A stretch of DNA of 64,000 nucleotides. Origin: Diphasiastrum complanatum. Taxonomy: Eukaryota; Streptophyta; Lycopodiopsida; Lycopodiales; Lycopodiaceae. Position 1 is the stretch's first letter, and each line of letters opens with the position of its first letter. This document shows positions 33,318 to 43,935 of this stretch, one piece after another. The notes under the pieces are model-generated. The model was not told the origin of the DNA and did no database searches. It saw only the letters and a program-made list of their open reading frames with translations. The position numbers and the translations under genes are program-made. Where the stretch lies: NCBI GenBank assembly GCA_029204225.1, contig CM055100.1:17993650-18057649 (forward strand). Direction: 5' to 3'.

Positions 33318-34115
33318 CTATATCCATTTGTACACTTCTTGGCACAAAGGGGAGAATTGCGGCATGACCAGGACGGGGATTTGTGATCCGGCTTCCAACA
33401 CTTGAGCGGCTGCTTTTTCATAGGTGGTGATGGTCTCTTTTGCCTTTGCCAACTCGGTTGAAACTGCTCCTTTGAACCTATCAAAGCGGCCTTGGAATCC
33501 CTGAAGGGCCACTTTGTATGTTTTCACTTTCTTGAATAAATACGCAATCTCCGTCAGTGTGACCGGATGATCGGGTATGTGCGTTTGCAGATATGGATCA
33601 TGCTCAAGGGTGGTCGCATCCAATTCACCTTGAAGCCATGTGTGATCTTGTTCAGCCATCTGTAATTGCCCCTTCAGCAGCTGCACTTGTTGCTTGGCAT
33701 CTTGCACTATCTTATCTACCTGATCATGTGCGGTTGTCAGGGCGTTTTGCAGGGAGCTGATGTAGATTTCCAAATGATCAGCTTGTTGCTGGGCCAATGT
33801 CTTTTCACTTTCAGCCTTTTCTTCATGTTGCTTGGCTATCTTCACCTCTCGATCCAGCTGGACAGTTTTCTGGCTGATCAGAGTGTTTTCGGATCCTAGA
33901 TCAGAGATCCTCTGTTCCATTTCCTTCTTCTTATCCATCATAGACTGGATCACTTGTCCAAGGCTTGAAACCAACCCTAGAGCATCACCAAAATCTATGG
34001 TTGTGGAGGTGGCAACAACAAGAGTACCTGATGGTACCATCCTTGGTAGGCATGGAATAGGTGCCACGGTCTCTTCTTCTTCAAAAGTATCCTCCTCTTC
34101 AAACCCTTCAAGCAC
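33318..34115 (-). pseudogene. Unnamed ORF family, coiled-coil region (copy gamma, 265 codons)
   Basis: It has an acidic N-terminus (EGFEEEDTFEEEETV), then a long heptad-rich coil: KKKEMEQRISDLGSENTL, LDREVKIAKQHEEKAESEKT and KQQVQLLKGQLQMAEQDHTW. The tail reads AVSTELAKAKETITTYEKAA. It is the best preserved coil of the family and has an ATG. No enzyme motif. It continues in broken frame into the C-terminal domain at 33210. Such coils usually serve in particle or filament assembly; here that is inference. Confidence 0.55.
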
Positions 34116-34141
34116 CGCGGCGTCAAACTGCTTTGGTGACG

Positions 34142-34955
34142 TTACATCTGTGTCGACCCGAAGTGTGGCTGGGCTATCCTATGTGGGTGGTTGCTGACTA
34201 ACATCTTCGACACCAACAATAGATTCATGGATATGTCCGAATCCTCTTCCAGGGGATTGGGGTTCAAAGGGAGCTGGGCTCTGGGGCATTTCCAATATTT
34301 CAGTGGCCCCAAGGGGGTCGGAATCATCGAACATATCCATGAAGAGCTGTGTGTTGGGTGAGGTTGCTTCGGTGTGCGGGGGTGAGGCGGCCTGGGCAGT
34401 TGTGATGGGAATGGTAGGCCCAATGGTCACAAATTGTCCTTGTATGGGAGCAAGGCGAGGGAAGCATCAGAGGCGAGGGGAATGGGAAGTTCAGTGAGAA
34501 CAGCAGCAGGGGGTGGAAGCGTAGCTGACGAGGCATGCCTAATGCGACGTCGTGACACGGAAGGCGAGTCAGGAATTATGATTTCGCTGTGTGGACGACG
34601 ATGACTATGAGAACTTGAGGCCTGATGAGATGATTCTGTCGGTGCTTCTTCGTAAACCGAAAGCACAAAATCCAGGTGGAAGCCATGGATTCTGTTTTCT
34701 AGGTGAGAAGCAGCTAAGAGGGACAATAAAGAGCCAGCGGCAAACTGCTGCTTAGTATTGGCCTTAGTAGCTCGCTTGAGCTCACCAAAAACAGTCTTGA
34801 ACCAGTTATATGGTTCAAGAGGGGCTTTGGCCAACTTAGTGTGGGACTCCACTATCCTGTGAAGGATTTGAGATGTGATGCGGTCTTTCCTGAGGTTGTC
34901 AACCATTAGAAAATTATTCAATAGCCGGGAAGCTGCGTGGATGGAAGGCTCAGTT
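34142..34955 (-). pseudogene. Unnamed ORF family, middle domain and Ser/Pro linker (copy gamma)
   Basis: 34921-34427 reads MVDNLRKDRITSQILHRIVE, then YNWFKTVFGELKRATKANTK and LENRIHGFHLDFVLSVYEEA, followed by Ser/His/Pro-rich sequence (SSHQASSSHSHRRPHSE). A frame change continues the linker (34430-34142). The helical block may resemble plant transposon-associated domains such as those in Athila extra ORFs, but I cannot confirm it. It is continuous with the N-terminal domain at 35619-35984 once the inserted 680-bp repeat is removed. Confidence 0.5.
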
Positions 34956-35640
34956 GTGAAGAATTGAAAAAGATTATCTATGTTAGATATAGGGGTCTTA
35001 TGTTTTTTACATCAAGCATGTAGGTGTAGGATGTTGATAGGAATAAATTTGGCATAGATGACAAATTATGCATTTCCACTTGTAATGCCACTACTGAGCC
35101 AAAATAGAGTAAGAGGCTAAACACGTGCCAATTAGAGTGTAGACAAGTGTAAAGCTTTTGTTTGATGAATTCCAAGAGGTCCAATAGGATTTAGAGGTGG
35201 AACCTTGTGAGGTCCAATAGGAAATTGAGGTGTGCTTGAATATAGTCCAATAGAATTAAGAGGTGCATGGATCAATGGTCAAAGTATGGTCCAATCATAG
35301 TTAAGCATAGTGGTAGCTCGTGGATCTACTAGTATCATTGTACTCCTCATTTTGGATCTAATTGATTTGGTGATTTTATGGATTTTGTGAGTTATTGGAT
35401 TTCTAGCTTTCTCTCTCTACCCGAGAGCTCATGATGCTTTTTCTCTCTCTACCTGAGGAGAGCAGCTTGTTTTTACTTAGATTATTTTTTGAATACCTCT
35501 CACACGTGTGAGTGAGAGTTGGAAGTGATTGAATGCACATAGTAGTGTGTTTTTGCCATAGGATCTAAAATTGATCTTGAATCTCAATCTAGTCTTGATC
35601 TTGGTGCATCTACACACCTTAGGAGATCACAAGTACATGT
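34956..35640 (+). repeat. 680-bp dispersed repeat, copy 1, inserted in unnamed ORF
   Basis: Colinear with 63318-64000 in the same orientation. It contains TGTTAGATATAGG near its left end, four sub-repeats of GTCCAATAG...GAGGTG (35188-35270), paired CTCTCTCTACC tracts and an end near TCTACACACCTTAGGAGATC. It separates two parts of the minus-strand ORF, so it is younger than it. It is probably a solo LTR; no target duplication was identified. Confidence 0.75.
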
Positions 35641-35984
35641 TGTGGACAATCCACACGTATGAATTCAACATCAGTGATGGCTTCCAGAAGGTAACCATCA
35701 TTAGTCCAATGCAGATCATTGGTGAGGTCAATAAATGGCTTGATGGCCTGTTTGGTGTGCTTGTGATTGGGTGAGGCCTGCGTACCAGATGATATTCCTA
35801 AAGCTGCAAGTGCGGCCTCAGTGACGTGCACCTTGTGTGTGGCTCCCTGGAAAGTGATGTAGAATTTGGATTTCTCTTCCTTCCACGTACTGAAGGCAAG
35901 AGTGATGAAATCCATATTGATACGACCCAAAAAGACTCTCTCATGAATACCCATTGCAGTGAGTAGAGGCTCCGCAAGGGTCAT
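35619..35984 (-). pseudogene. Unnamed ORF family, N-terminal domain (copy gamma)
   Basis: 121 open codons: MTLAEPLLTAMGIHERVFLG, THKVHVTEAALAALGISSGT, IKPFIDLTNDLHWTNDGYLL. The HVTEAALAALGI segment parallels IITEGLYCHALGLP in copy alpha (11844-12215). The frame ends in the first bases of the 680-bp insertion. It lies 0.73 kb downstream, on the same strand, of a gypsy integrase tail (36715-36948). Confidence 0.55.
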
Positions 35985-36324
35985 TCATTGAGTGACCATG
36001 CTTGTGCTAGGAAGAATCATGATGTCCGTTGCAGATGGGACATCACGATGGATAGTATAACGCAGAGACTGGGAAGTATCGGTAGAAGACATGATGATCC
36101 GAAAGGAATTATAACACGTGAAAGTGTATCAGAAGGCAATATAGAAATTTTGGAAGGCTTTGGTCCCAAGGAAAATTCGCAAGAGCTTCGCTAGCACAAG
36201 TGAGGAATGAATCGAATTCAGCCAAGTTATAGGTGAATTTGGTGGGTCCATTACACTGAATAGTAGTTTGGCAGATCAGTTCTGAACAAAAATTTGTAGG
36301 CATGTGCAGTACTGTAAAACTAGG

Positions 36325-37970
36325 CTATAAAAATCCCGGGCGAAGGCTTCTAGGAATCTGAACCTATCAGACGAACGTTTTTCAGGACTGGCAAAGGATG
36401 AACCTTCACCCAGGAGGGTCCTTCACTTAAGTACTGTCATAAATGCATTTTTTTCACAATCTGAACCTATGGACAACCTAATTTTGACATTTTAAGATCA
36501 TCTAGCAAGTCGGCGAAGGTTCACAATGAGGTCATGATGCTCGGCGAAGGTTCCCAAATGGCATATCACTGAACATTCGCCTAACTCAAAAATTGAATTT
36601 TCTCTTGTCAGAAACCTTCGCCCACCTCAATTTAGATAAATCAAGGGTGGATGTACAGTCTGAGAGCTCAGCGTAGGTTTTTGCTACTGTATTGGCCAAA
36701 TCTGTCCAAATAATTTACCAGATTATCAAATCGTTTTCCATCCAAGTGCTCAAGAATACTGCAACATAGTTCAAGATTTCCTTCACTTTATATGAGCCTT
36801 CCTCAGTAAACTTCAACTTACCCTTGATCAGCTTGGTTTTGTACATCAATGCAAGATCTCCTGCTTCCAGATGTTTCTTGTGCAATCGACGATCGTGCCA
36901 TGCCTTGCGGCGGGCTTTCTCTGCCGCTAAGACATGAACTGCCATCAATCGGATTTCTCAGATTAGATCTGCTAGCTCTATTTCACTTTTCAAGAATCTG
37001 ATTCTATATGATGAAAAACTTTTCGAAATTCAATCAATTGATACGTCTCAGAAATGTCTCTCAGAATCCAATTCAGAATATATCAGATTTGGTCCAAATT
37101 TTGACAGAGACTTGATCTGGAAAATCAGAAACTAAAAATAGGACTGGCGAAGGTTCTCTAGTCGAAGGTTGGCTCGGCGAAGGTTCAACAGTGCTATTTT
37201 GGAAAACAAAAAACTCTCTGAACCACTTTTCTGACAATTTCTTGGGAAATAACCTTCGTCAACTTCTCAGATGGAAGATCTGACACAGATAAAACTATGG
37301 AAAACCGGACGAAGATTTTTGACACAAGGAAATACAGTTTCTATAATCTGGCGAGGGTAAAAATCAAGATTTTTTGTAATCTGATCAAGAAGAATCTTCG
37401 TCGAACTCAAAAATAGTATTTTTCTATAAATAGAATGTTTTGAAAACTCGGCAAAGGTTCTTGCGAAGGATCAAGAGTAATACCGGTAATTTTGCAAAAA
37501 AGTGACTTTTTTGGCAAAAAATATGACAATATGACAACTGATCCTCTGAAAACCTTTTTATTTTTGGTATTATTCTTTGTCGACCTGGCAGTAGATAGAT
37601 CTGAATCACATCTAAGCACAATGAATCAGGAGAAGGTTCTTTTTCTGTATTTTTTAGAGTTTTGATAATTTTTTATGATTCTTAGTGGTTTTTCTGATGT
37701 TTCTAAAAATCTGCTGGGAAAAAATCTTCGCCCTTCAAATTGAAGGTTTTATAAACAAAACCGAAGGTGTCTACAATTCGGTGAAGGTTTTTGCATCCCA
37801 CATCTCCTTAGCTTTGGAGAGTGTTGTCAGGTCAAGTGTGAGACTATCTTCGACGGAAGAGGATAGCAAGGCTACTGCCTTGTTGTTTTTCTCCCTCCAT
37901 TCGCATAGCTCCTTTTCTGATGTCGTAGGCATTTCTTCCGTGCCATCCACCTAGGGGAATAGACCTTCGC
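36325..37970. repeat. Region with recurrent GGCGAAGGTT / AACCTTCGCC words
   Basis: The word (G)GCGAAGGTT(C) or its complement recurs about twenty times, with variants, in both orientations, for example near 36492, 36543, 37144, 37170 and 37449. Spacing is irregular. Apart from the integrase tail at 36715-36948 I see no gene. A similar CACCTTCG-rich patch lies at 60170-60400. Confidence 0.6.
36715..36948 (-). pseudogene. Ty3/gypsy (Tat/Athila-like) integrase C-terminal fragment
   Basis: KARRKAWHDRRLHKKHLEAG, DLALMYKTKLIKGKLKF and GSYKVKEILNYVAVFLSTWM follow the plant gypsy integrase tail pattern (R-x-x-x-D-x-x, G-D-L-V-L-x-Y, G-P-Y-x-V). The same tail ends the pol at 47556-47723. Catalytic core absent. 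The unnamed ORF (copy gamma) follows on the same strand. Confidence 0.75.
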
Positions 37971-38177
37971 CCTTGAGTATGAGTGATGTCTTAACTTTCT
38001 AGGCTAGAAAGTTAGATCTTGAAGAATCAAGTACTATGCAGATCTTGCTCTGCATGCTACTGATTGAAGCCATTGCTTCTTGGAGTCTGTTCCCTCATTG
38101 ATGGTTGTTTGTCTGAATGCTTGGCCTCCTGGATCTGATAGCTTCTTGGCTATGTCAGATTATGATAAGACAGGTAG

Positions 38178-38189
38178 GCTCTGATACCA
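38178..38189 (-). promoter_or_regulatory. Primer binding site (Met-tRNA type)
   Basis: The minus strand reads TGGTATCAGAGC one base after an LTR end (ATCTCATCA) at 38191. It marks the start of a minus-strand element whose interior runs left through 36-32 kb. Confidence 0.75.
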
Positions 38190-38190
38190 C

Positions 38191-38704
38191 TGATGAGATA
38201 TTAGTCGAAGAAGAAGAAATCGTGAAACAGTCACGACAACCACGATCCTCTTGCGATTCGAATGGAGTTATTTGTGATCGTTGGACATTGTCGGCTGAAT
38301 CACTCCTATAGTCCTCCAGAATGTACTGATCTACATTTATAAAATTAATGCAGCATTCAACATAGTTTCAACCTGGGTGCGGAATTAAAATGAACAAGGA
38401 ATCTTAGACACACGAATAAACAACAAACACATTTGCATTCAAGATCAGACACGACAAGAGAATCATCTATATTGATCTTTTCTGATTCTTCAAGCACTGC
38501 ATGCAAATCCACGCAGTGCGTTAGCATGGGAGAAGCACGGTTCTCTCACGAGTAATCGTCTCGCTTTACTAGCAGACAGTTGGATATACAGATCCTAGAT
38601 AGAATTGTCTTCGCACACAGGCGGACATGTATTTTGTAATTTTGTCTTGATTACTTACTAGCATCAGACTGCCACACTATATGTGTGCTCTATCTCTTGT
38701 GTCA
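38191..38704 (-). repeat. Probable 5' LTR
   Basis: The minus strand starts TGACACAAGAG (38704) and ends CTCATCA (38191), bounded TG...CA, and the primer site follows. The left end is firm; the right end is chosen by the TG and by the start of the 540-bp repeat copy there. No partner LTR is seen in the window. Confidence 0.55.
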
Positions 38705-39250
38705 AGTATCATCTAGTAAGTATATAGTCGCTCTATGTAGATTTTAGATTAGAGTGATTAACCATCTACAACTAATCAGGAAATTACAAGAGTGGCAGAT
38801 TAGCCACGACCTAAAGTGTATTTGTTGACGTCATACCATCAGATCAGACATCTGTACTTCTGGGTACTTGCATGATCTCGTTGGTACTCTTTGGAACGTG
38901 AAGAGGCAGGAGAGGGTTTCACGACATTGGTTTCATTTCCATCGTTGGTTCCATTTCCATCATAGGTTGCGTTTCCATCATTCTCGTATTGGACCGCAAA
39001 AGGTTCTTGTGCCAGACCGCAAAAGATTCTCATTCATGAATCTTTCATGTTCGCGCACCGTTCGTCTTTGTCTTCTTTGACTTTTGTGTTCGCAAACCAT
39101 TCGTCTTCATCTCCTTTGACTTTCGTGTTTGCAAACCATTCGTCTTCATCTCCTTTGACTTTTGAATTCGCGAGCTATTCGTTTTCGTGTTTCGTGTCAG
39201 GCGGAGGGCTGAAAGCTAGCAAGGCTTTGTGAACAGAAACGTTTTGTTTC
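38704..39250 (+). repeat. Dispersed 540-bp repeat with 39-bp sub-repeats, copy 2
   Basis: Inverted relative to 22561-23099. Three 39-bp units at 39053-39091, 39092-39130 and 39131-39169. Both copies keep a common frame across the units (39047-39232 plus; 22579-22764 minus), ending SCFVSGGGLKASKAL. Downstream the two copies diverge at GTTTTGTTTC. Confidence 0.8.
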
Positions 39251-39755
39251 GTCACAATGGATGATGTGTGGCAAACTTGATAGATCTTATCCAAAGTGGA
39301 TATGGATAACTACAATGAGCTATCCCACACATGCTGGATGCAGCTTAGAGAGAGATTATGATGATTATGTACTTGATCCATGATGGATCCATTGTGAACC
39401 TAATGATGAGAAACATTGGTTTGTGAAGCAGTCTTTGTGTTTTGACTCTCTTAAGCACTTTCTTTGTGGATGAATGCTTAGTAAATCATAAGTAAACTAT
39501 TACTAGGCCGTACAATAGCTATACTTCACACATGTGAAGTCGTGGATCATCATTTCTTGATTGTTCTTGCTTGGAGTCACAAAGATTGTCAAGTAGAAGC
39601 TAGATTTGGAAGCTAGTCTTGATATAAATCAAGATCCCAAGCTACCAATCACTCTTTGTGATCATTTGTAGATCAAATTCAATCCTTAAACTCTGAAATT
39701 TGACAATAAGGAGCTAGAATAAGCGAAGTGAAGATTCAATGCAACTCTAGAAATA
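39251..39755. other. No gene seen
   Basis: Short ORFs only, between the 540-bp repeat and unnamed ORF copy beta. Confidence 0.35.
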
Positions 39756-40191
39756 CTAGAAGAGATGCAGAACCACTCCAACCAATTTGAAAAGTAGAAC
39801 TTGCTACTCAACCAGCAGGTTCATCAGACCTTGCAGAGTTTGCTGTAGTAGGAGCGACATACCAGAAGCATGTTGCAGAAGTCTAATGAAGCTTTGGAAG
39901 AACATTTGTGAACTGTTACTTTTGAAAAATAAAAATCTGAATCCAAGCACAAAGAGATGGAGGATGCTACCCAGCAGATGCAGAACTCCATGGAGATGTT
40001 GAAGAAAGTCAATACCACTTAAAGGAGACAAGCCGAAGAGGCAATTCTATGGAGGATTAGTTCTGAGACAACCCTAGCGGCTTGTGTTACCCATGGAAAG
40101 TACAGAATCGATCCGATAGCTTGGAAGAATGTTTAAAAATATATAATCAACTCCTTCTAGCTTCAGTACCTCTAACCTCTAATGAGGGAAT
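39756..40191 (+). pseudogene. Unnamed ORF family, coiled-coil region (copy beta, left part)
   Basis: A reading with several stops: MQNHSNQFEK, LLLNQQVHQTLQSLL, SKHKEMEDATQQMQNSMEML, then AILWRISSETTLAACVTHGK, colinear with 13700-14090 of copy alpha. The copy breaks at 40191, exactly at the target site of the nested copia, and resumes at 43936 with YEKLKEELCSNKEEL. Confidence 0.6.
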
Positions 40192-40378
40192 TGTTAGAAA
40201 CCAATGATAAACTTGTTACTAACAAATGATAAACTTGTTGCTGTTTACGATTTACTGTTGACAACTGTTACCAACTGTAAGTAGCTGTAGGCTAGTCTAT
40301 AGTCAACTACTAGTTTTTTCTCTCTCTCTCTCTATATTCAGGGTTCACTGTACTCTCTTTTAGTTAGTGTAACTTGTC
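40192..40378 (+). repeat. Copia 5' LTR (truncated)
   Basis: Starts TGTTAGAAACC right after GGAAT. Matches 43739-43860 from CTGTAGGCTAGTC to AGTGTAA, then diverges at about 40375. The last ~70 bp and the primer site are replaced. Confidence 0.7.
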
Positions 40379-41739
40379 ACAGGCTCCGCAATGAAGTGAC
40401 AAAGTCCTTCACAGGAGGTGAAAGCTTGGAGAGGCAAAAGTTGGAAGAAATCCTTCCTTGGTGCATCTTGCAGGTTTCGGAGCTTAGAATCGTCAGTGGG
40501 AAATGAAGACACAGTCCCGGAGGCATCAGAAAGGCCAATGTAGCATCAGACAGATTGAAAATCTGTTGAGTGGCGAGATTTTTACAATACTTCCCAATTT
40601 TTTGTGGAAAGTGCAAGTTTTCAAGAAGTTTCAATCATAAACTTGCTCAATCAACTTGTGGGGAACATTTTGTGCTATCGAAAGTTTAGCAATACTGCTA
40701 CTGGCAGTTTGGAACTGTTCGTAGTTCATTTGGTGGAGATTTGAACATTTTTTTGTAATTTTTTGTGCATTTTTGCTTGAAGTAGCCTTGTATAAGAAAA
40801 TCGGAGTTTTTAAGCTTCATTTTCAGTAATGATGACTTCTAAAAGTTGCTAGACTCAAGTACAAGTTGATTCAGTGTGGATTTCCACTCAAAATCTTATT
40901 TTTTGGTGAAGATTTGGCTTAGAAACGGTGATTTTTGCTTAGAAACAGGCTTTCTCCTCTGTCTCTGTCTCTGCATTGCTCACCAGAAGGCTCTAGTACG
41001 GCCCAAAACGTGGCAAGAGGCCCCGAAATGCCAGTTTTATGGCCCGAAACGCCAAGGAGGTGACCTGAAACGCCTGCTTCCTACCCCAACACGCGTGACC
41101 AGCAACCCGAAACGTCAGTATTGCCTCCAGGTCCGCACGCCAAATGCCTCTAAAACTTAGTATATTGGAGGGTCTTCAAGCCGCTGAAGACTGAATGCTC
41201 ACCAGTAGCTGTCTGCCACATGTCAATGAGAAAAAGTCAGATCAATCTGAACTATCCATGAGTCTCAGATCAATTGAAGAATCTCCTCTTCAAATTTCAT
41301 TTCAGATTGAAGGGTCCCACTGGCCCATTCTTTCTAAGGGCTCTATCCACTCTGGTTTTTTGTAGATAAGCAGAAAACAAAGTGATGTTTTGACCTATCT
41401 GGAGAGACTGTTTTTGGGATCTGATTAGGCAGGAGCTATGCTGGTACAAAGAGCTAAGCGTTGATATAAAAATCTTTGAAATCGGAGATCTGTGCAAGAT
41501 GGAAGAAATTTCAAAAAATGGCAGTTTGGCAATAATTGCCATTTTCAGGCTTAAGGACAGTTGTGAGCCATTGTAAGGCCAAAATCTTCAATTTGGCATA
41601 ACTTTCAATCCATAGCTCGGATTGGAAACTGGTCGGAGATGTCATTTGTCAATTTTGCAGCAAATTTTCCATTTTTACAATCATTTTTACAATCCGGAGT
41701 CATGTAATTGCAGTTAACGCTAAGCGAAGGCGTTCTCAA
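40379..41739 (+). other. Copia leader region, no gene
   Basis: Noncoding. A GC-rich patch at 40995-41120 repeats CCCGAAACG or close variants about five times. Unlike the rest of the leader, it looks inserted or locally amplified. Confidence 0.4.
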
Positions 41740-42757
41740 TGAGTCAAACAAATTCGAAGGAGTCGACAACTATGCAGTTTGAAAATTCAAACTGAAGAAC
41801 ATTCTGATGGAAAAGGAGCTATGGGAGATCGTGACTGGTGAGGAGACAAGGCCAGTGATTGAAAAAGACCAATGGGCATTTGATAGGAGGAAACGGAAAG
41901 CACAGAATGTCATCAACTTGTCAGTCAGAGATGCTATCATTCCCTACATTTCGGATTCGGAAGGACCGAAAGAAGCGTGGGATATGTTGAAGGCATTGTT
42001 TGAGACCACAAACACATCTCGAGTGTTATTCCTGAAGACGAAGCTACACACATTACAGATGGATGATGGTGCAAGTATTGCCGATCACCTATTGAAGGTA
42101 AAGGAGATCTGTGATCAACTAGCTGCCATTGGAGAGTGAGTACAGGATCGCGAGATCGTTCAATTGACATTGAATAGCTTGAGTGAGTCACATCAAATGT
42201 TTGTGACAAGCATTGCCACACGGGAGAATCTTCCAACCTATGAAGAGTTAGGTGGATTACTTTTGCAAGAAGAGCAACATCAAGAGAACTTGAATCATCG
42301 TAACAGGGGCTATGATCAAGCTCTTGCAGTTAGAGGACGAGACGGAAGATTTGGCCATGGTAGGTATCAATCGAGAGGAGGAAACTCAAGCCGGGGATCA
42401 TTTCAACAATTTCATGAGCAAGCCAATGAAAGTCCGAATCGAGACAATTGGAATCAAGGACAAGATCAAGGACATGGCTATTCCAGGCAAAATAAACCTG
42501 GAAATTGTAGGTACCGCAACAAACCTGGCCATTGGGAGTGTGAATGCTTCAAGAAACAAAAGGAGATAGCACAAAGAAAAGGCAAATGGAAAGTGGGCAA
42601 TTATGTTGATCAACATCAATTTGATGATGATTATTATGAAGACAACTATGCTGATCAACATCAATATGATGATGATCAATATGAAAATGACACAAGGGAA
42701 AGCTCAAACTTGTTCATTACGACTCTAATGACAAGTGACGAAGCCAAGGATACCTAG
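41740..42757 (+). pseudogene. Ty1/copia gag
   Basis: A UBN2-type gag: the reading starts before the ATG at 41807 (EGVDNYAV, then KNILMEKELWEIVTG), continues KEAWDMLKALFETTNTSRVL and ADHLLKVKEICDQLAAI, stops at 42137-42139, and resumes from the Met at 42164, TLNSLSESHQMF. It ends in a Gly/Gln/Asn-rich tail and a degenerate zinc knuckle, CRYRNKPGHWECEC, where the second Cys of CX2C is lost. It belongs to the nested element 40192-43935. Confidence 0.85.
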
Positions 42758-42970
42758 TACATCGATAGTGGAGCGTCCAAGCACATGACTTCGAGAAAGG
42801 AGTGGTTTTCGGAATTCAACAAAATCCACAATGGTGATGAAGTTGGACAAGCTGATGGCCAATTGCTACATGTGAAAGGATTTGGAGTGGTACCAGTGAA
42901 GCTAGCCAACAGGATGATAAAGCGGATAAGCAATGTGCAATATGTACCTGGTTTGGCTAATAATCTATTA
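42758..42970 (+). pseudogene. Ty1/copia protease
   Basis: YIDSGASKHMTSRKEWFSEF carries the active-site DSGAS. LHVKGFGVVPVKL and VQYVPGLANNLLS follow. The frame then jumps straight to the RT catalytic motif: the bases TTATCAG are followed by TTACGTGGATGAT (YVDD). GAG-pre-integrase, integrase and RT N-terminus are therefore deleted. Confidence 0.85.
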
Positions 42971-43738
42971 TCAGTTACGTGGATGATTTGATTATTACAG
43001 GAAGTAATGAGAGCTTAATTGATGAAATCAAATTAGATCTTTCCAATGCTTTTGACATGAGCAATCTAGGTTTGATGCACTATAGTCTTGGCATTGAAGT
43101 ATGGCAAAAGGAAGAGGTTATCTTTCTTACGCGAAGCAAGTATGCACGAGATTTGCTTTATAAGTTCAATATGCAAGATTGTAAGCCTTTGAGTACACCG
43201 ATGGATGTCAACATAAAGCTTACTGCATATGATCAATTTGAGAATGTGAATGCTTACTTGTACAGACAACTAGTGGGTAGTTTGATCTATTTGACACACA
43301 CACGACCTGATATTTCTTATGTTGTTGGTGTTGTTAGTCAATTTATGCAAAATCCTAGTCAAGCACACTGGAAGTCTGCTAAACGTATTCTCAGGTACAT
43401 TCGAGGGACGTTGAATTTTGGTTTGAAGTTTGATCAACCTGAAGCGCCGATGTTGGTAGGTTACATAGATGTTGATTGAGCAGGTAATATTGATGATAGA
43501 AGATCTACTAGTGGTCATACATTCAGTTATGGATCAACTGCAATTTCATGGAGCAGCAAAAAGCAACCTACAGTAGCCTTATCTTCGACGGAAGCTGAAT
43601 ATCATGCACTCAGCAATGCTACACAGGAAGCGGTATGGCTACAAAGATTGCTTGTTGATTTAGGTCAACCAGAGGTCGATGTGACTACTATTTCTTGTGA
43701 CGACCAAAGCTGCATTCACCTTGCCAAAAATTCACTTC
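42971..43738 (+). pseudogene. Ty1/copia RT C-terminal part and RNase H
   Basis: YVDDLIITGSNES, DMSNLGLMHYSLGIEVWQ, YRQLVGSLIYLTHTRPDISY and HWKSAKRILRYIRGTLNFGL, then, after a stop at 43477, [40 protein letters not shown] and [12 protein letters not shown]. The normally conserved CDN is CDD. It is cut at the start of the 3' LTR piece (43739). Confidence 0.85.
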
Positions 43739-43766
43739 TAGGCTAGTCTATAGTCAACTACTAGTT

Positions 43767-43819
<53 letters not shown>

Positions 43820-43935
43820 TCAGGGTTCATTGTACTTTCTTTCAAGTAGTGTAATAGTGTGATGGTGTGTTCTTCCTCTTTCTCTTGGTGATTGCTTATG
43901 TTGATTGATTGATAGTGCTCATCAGATTATTGATA
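43739..43935 (+). repeat. Copia 3' LTR (5' truncated), with (CT)n
   Basis: Begins inside the LTR at AGGCTAGTCTATAG and ends GATTATTGATA before GGAAT. A pure CT tract of about 48 bases occupies 43769-43816; the 5' copy has only about 16. Confidence 0.75.

Larger units (their letters stand above)
40192..43935 (+). mobile_element. Nested, internally deleted Ty1/copia with 5-bp target duplication
   Basis: Flanked by GGAAT at 40187-40191 and 43936-43940. Removing 40192-43940 restores the coiled-coil order seen in copy alpha. LTR pieces at 40192-40378 and 43739-43935 share CTAGTCTATAGTCAACTACTAG-type sequence and a CT tract. The 5' LTR loses its end and primer site, and the 3' LTR loses its start. 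Gag, protease and RT-RNase H remain; integrase and the first RT half are deleted. The element is non-autonomous and younger than its host. Confidence 0.8.

Noticed and set aside
41937-42236. Minus-strand 99-codon ORF
   Set aside because: Shadow of the copia gag on the plus strand.
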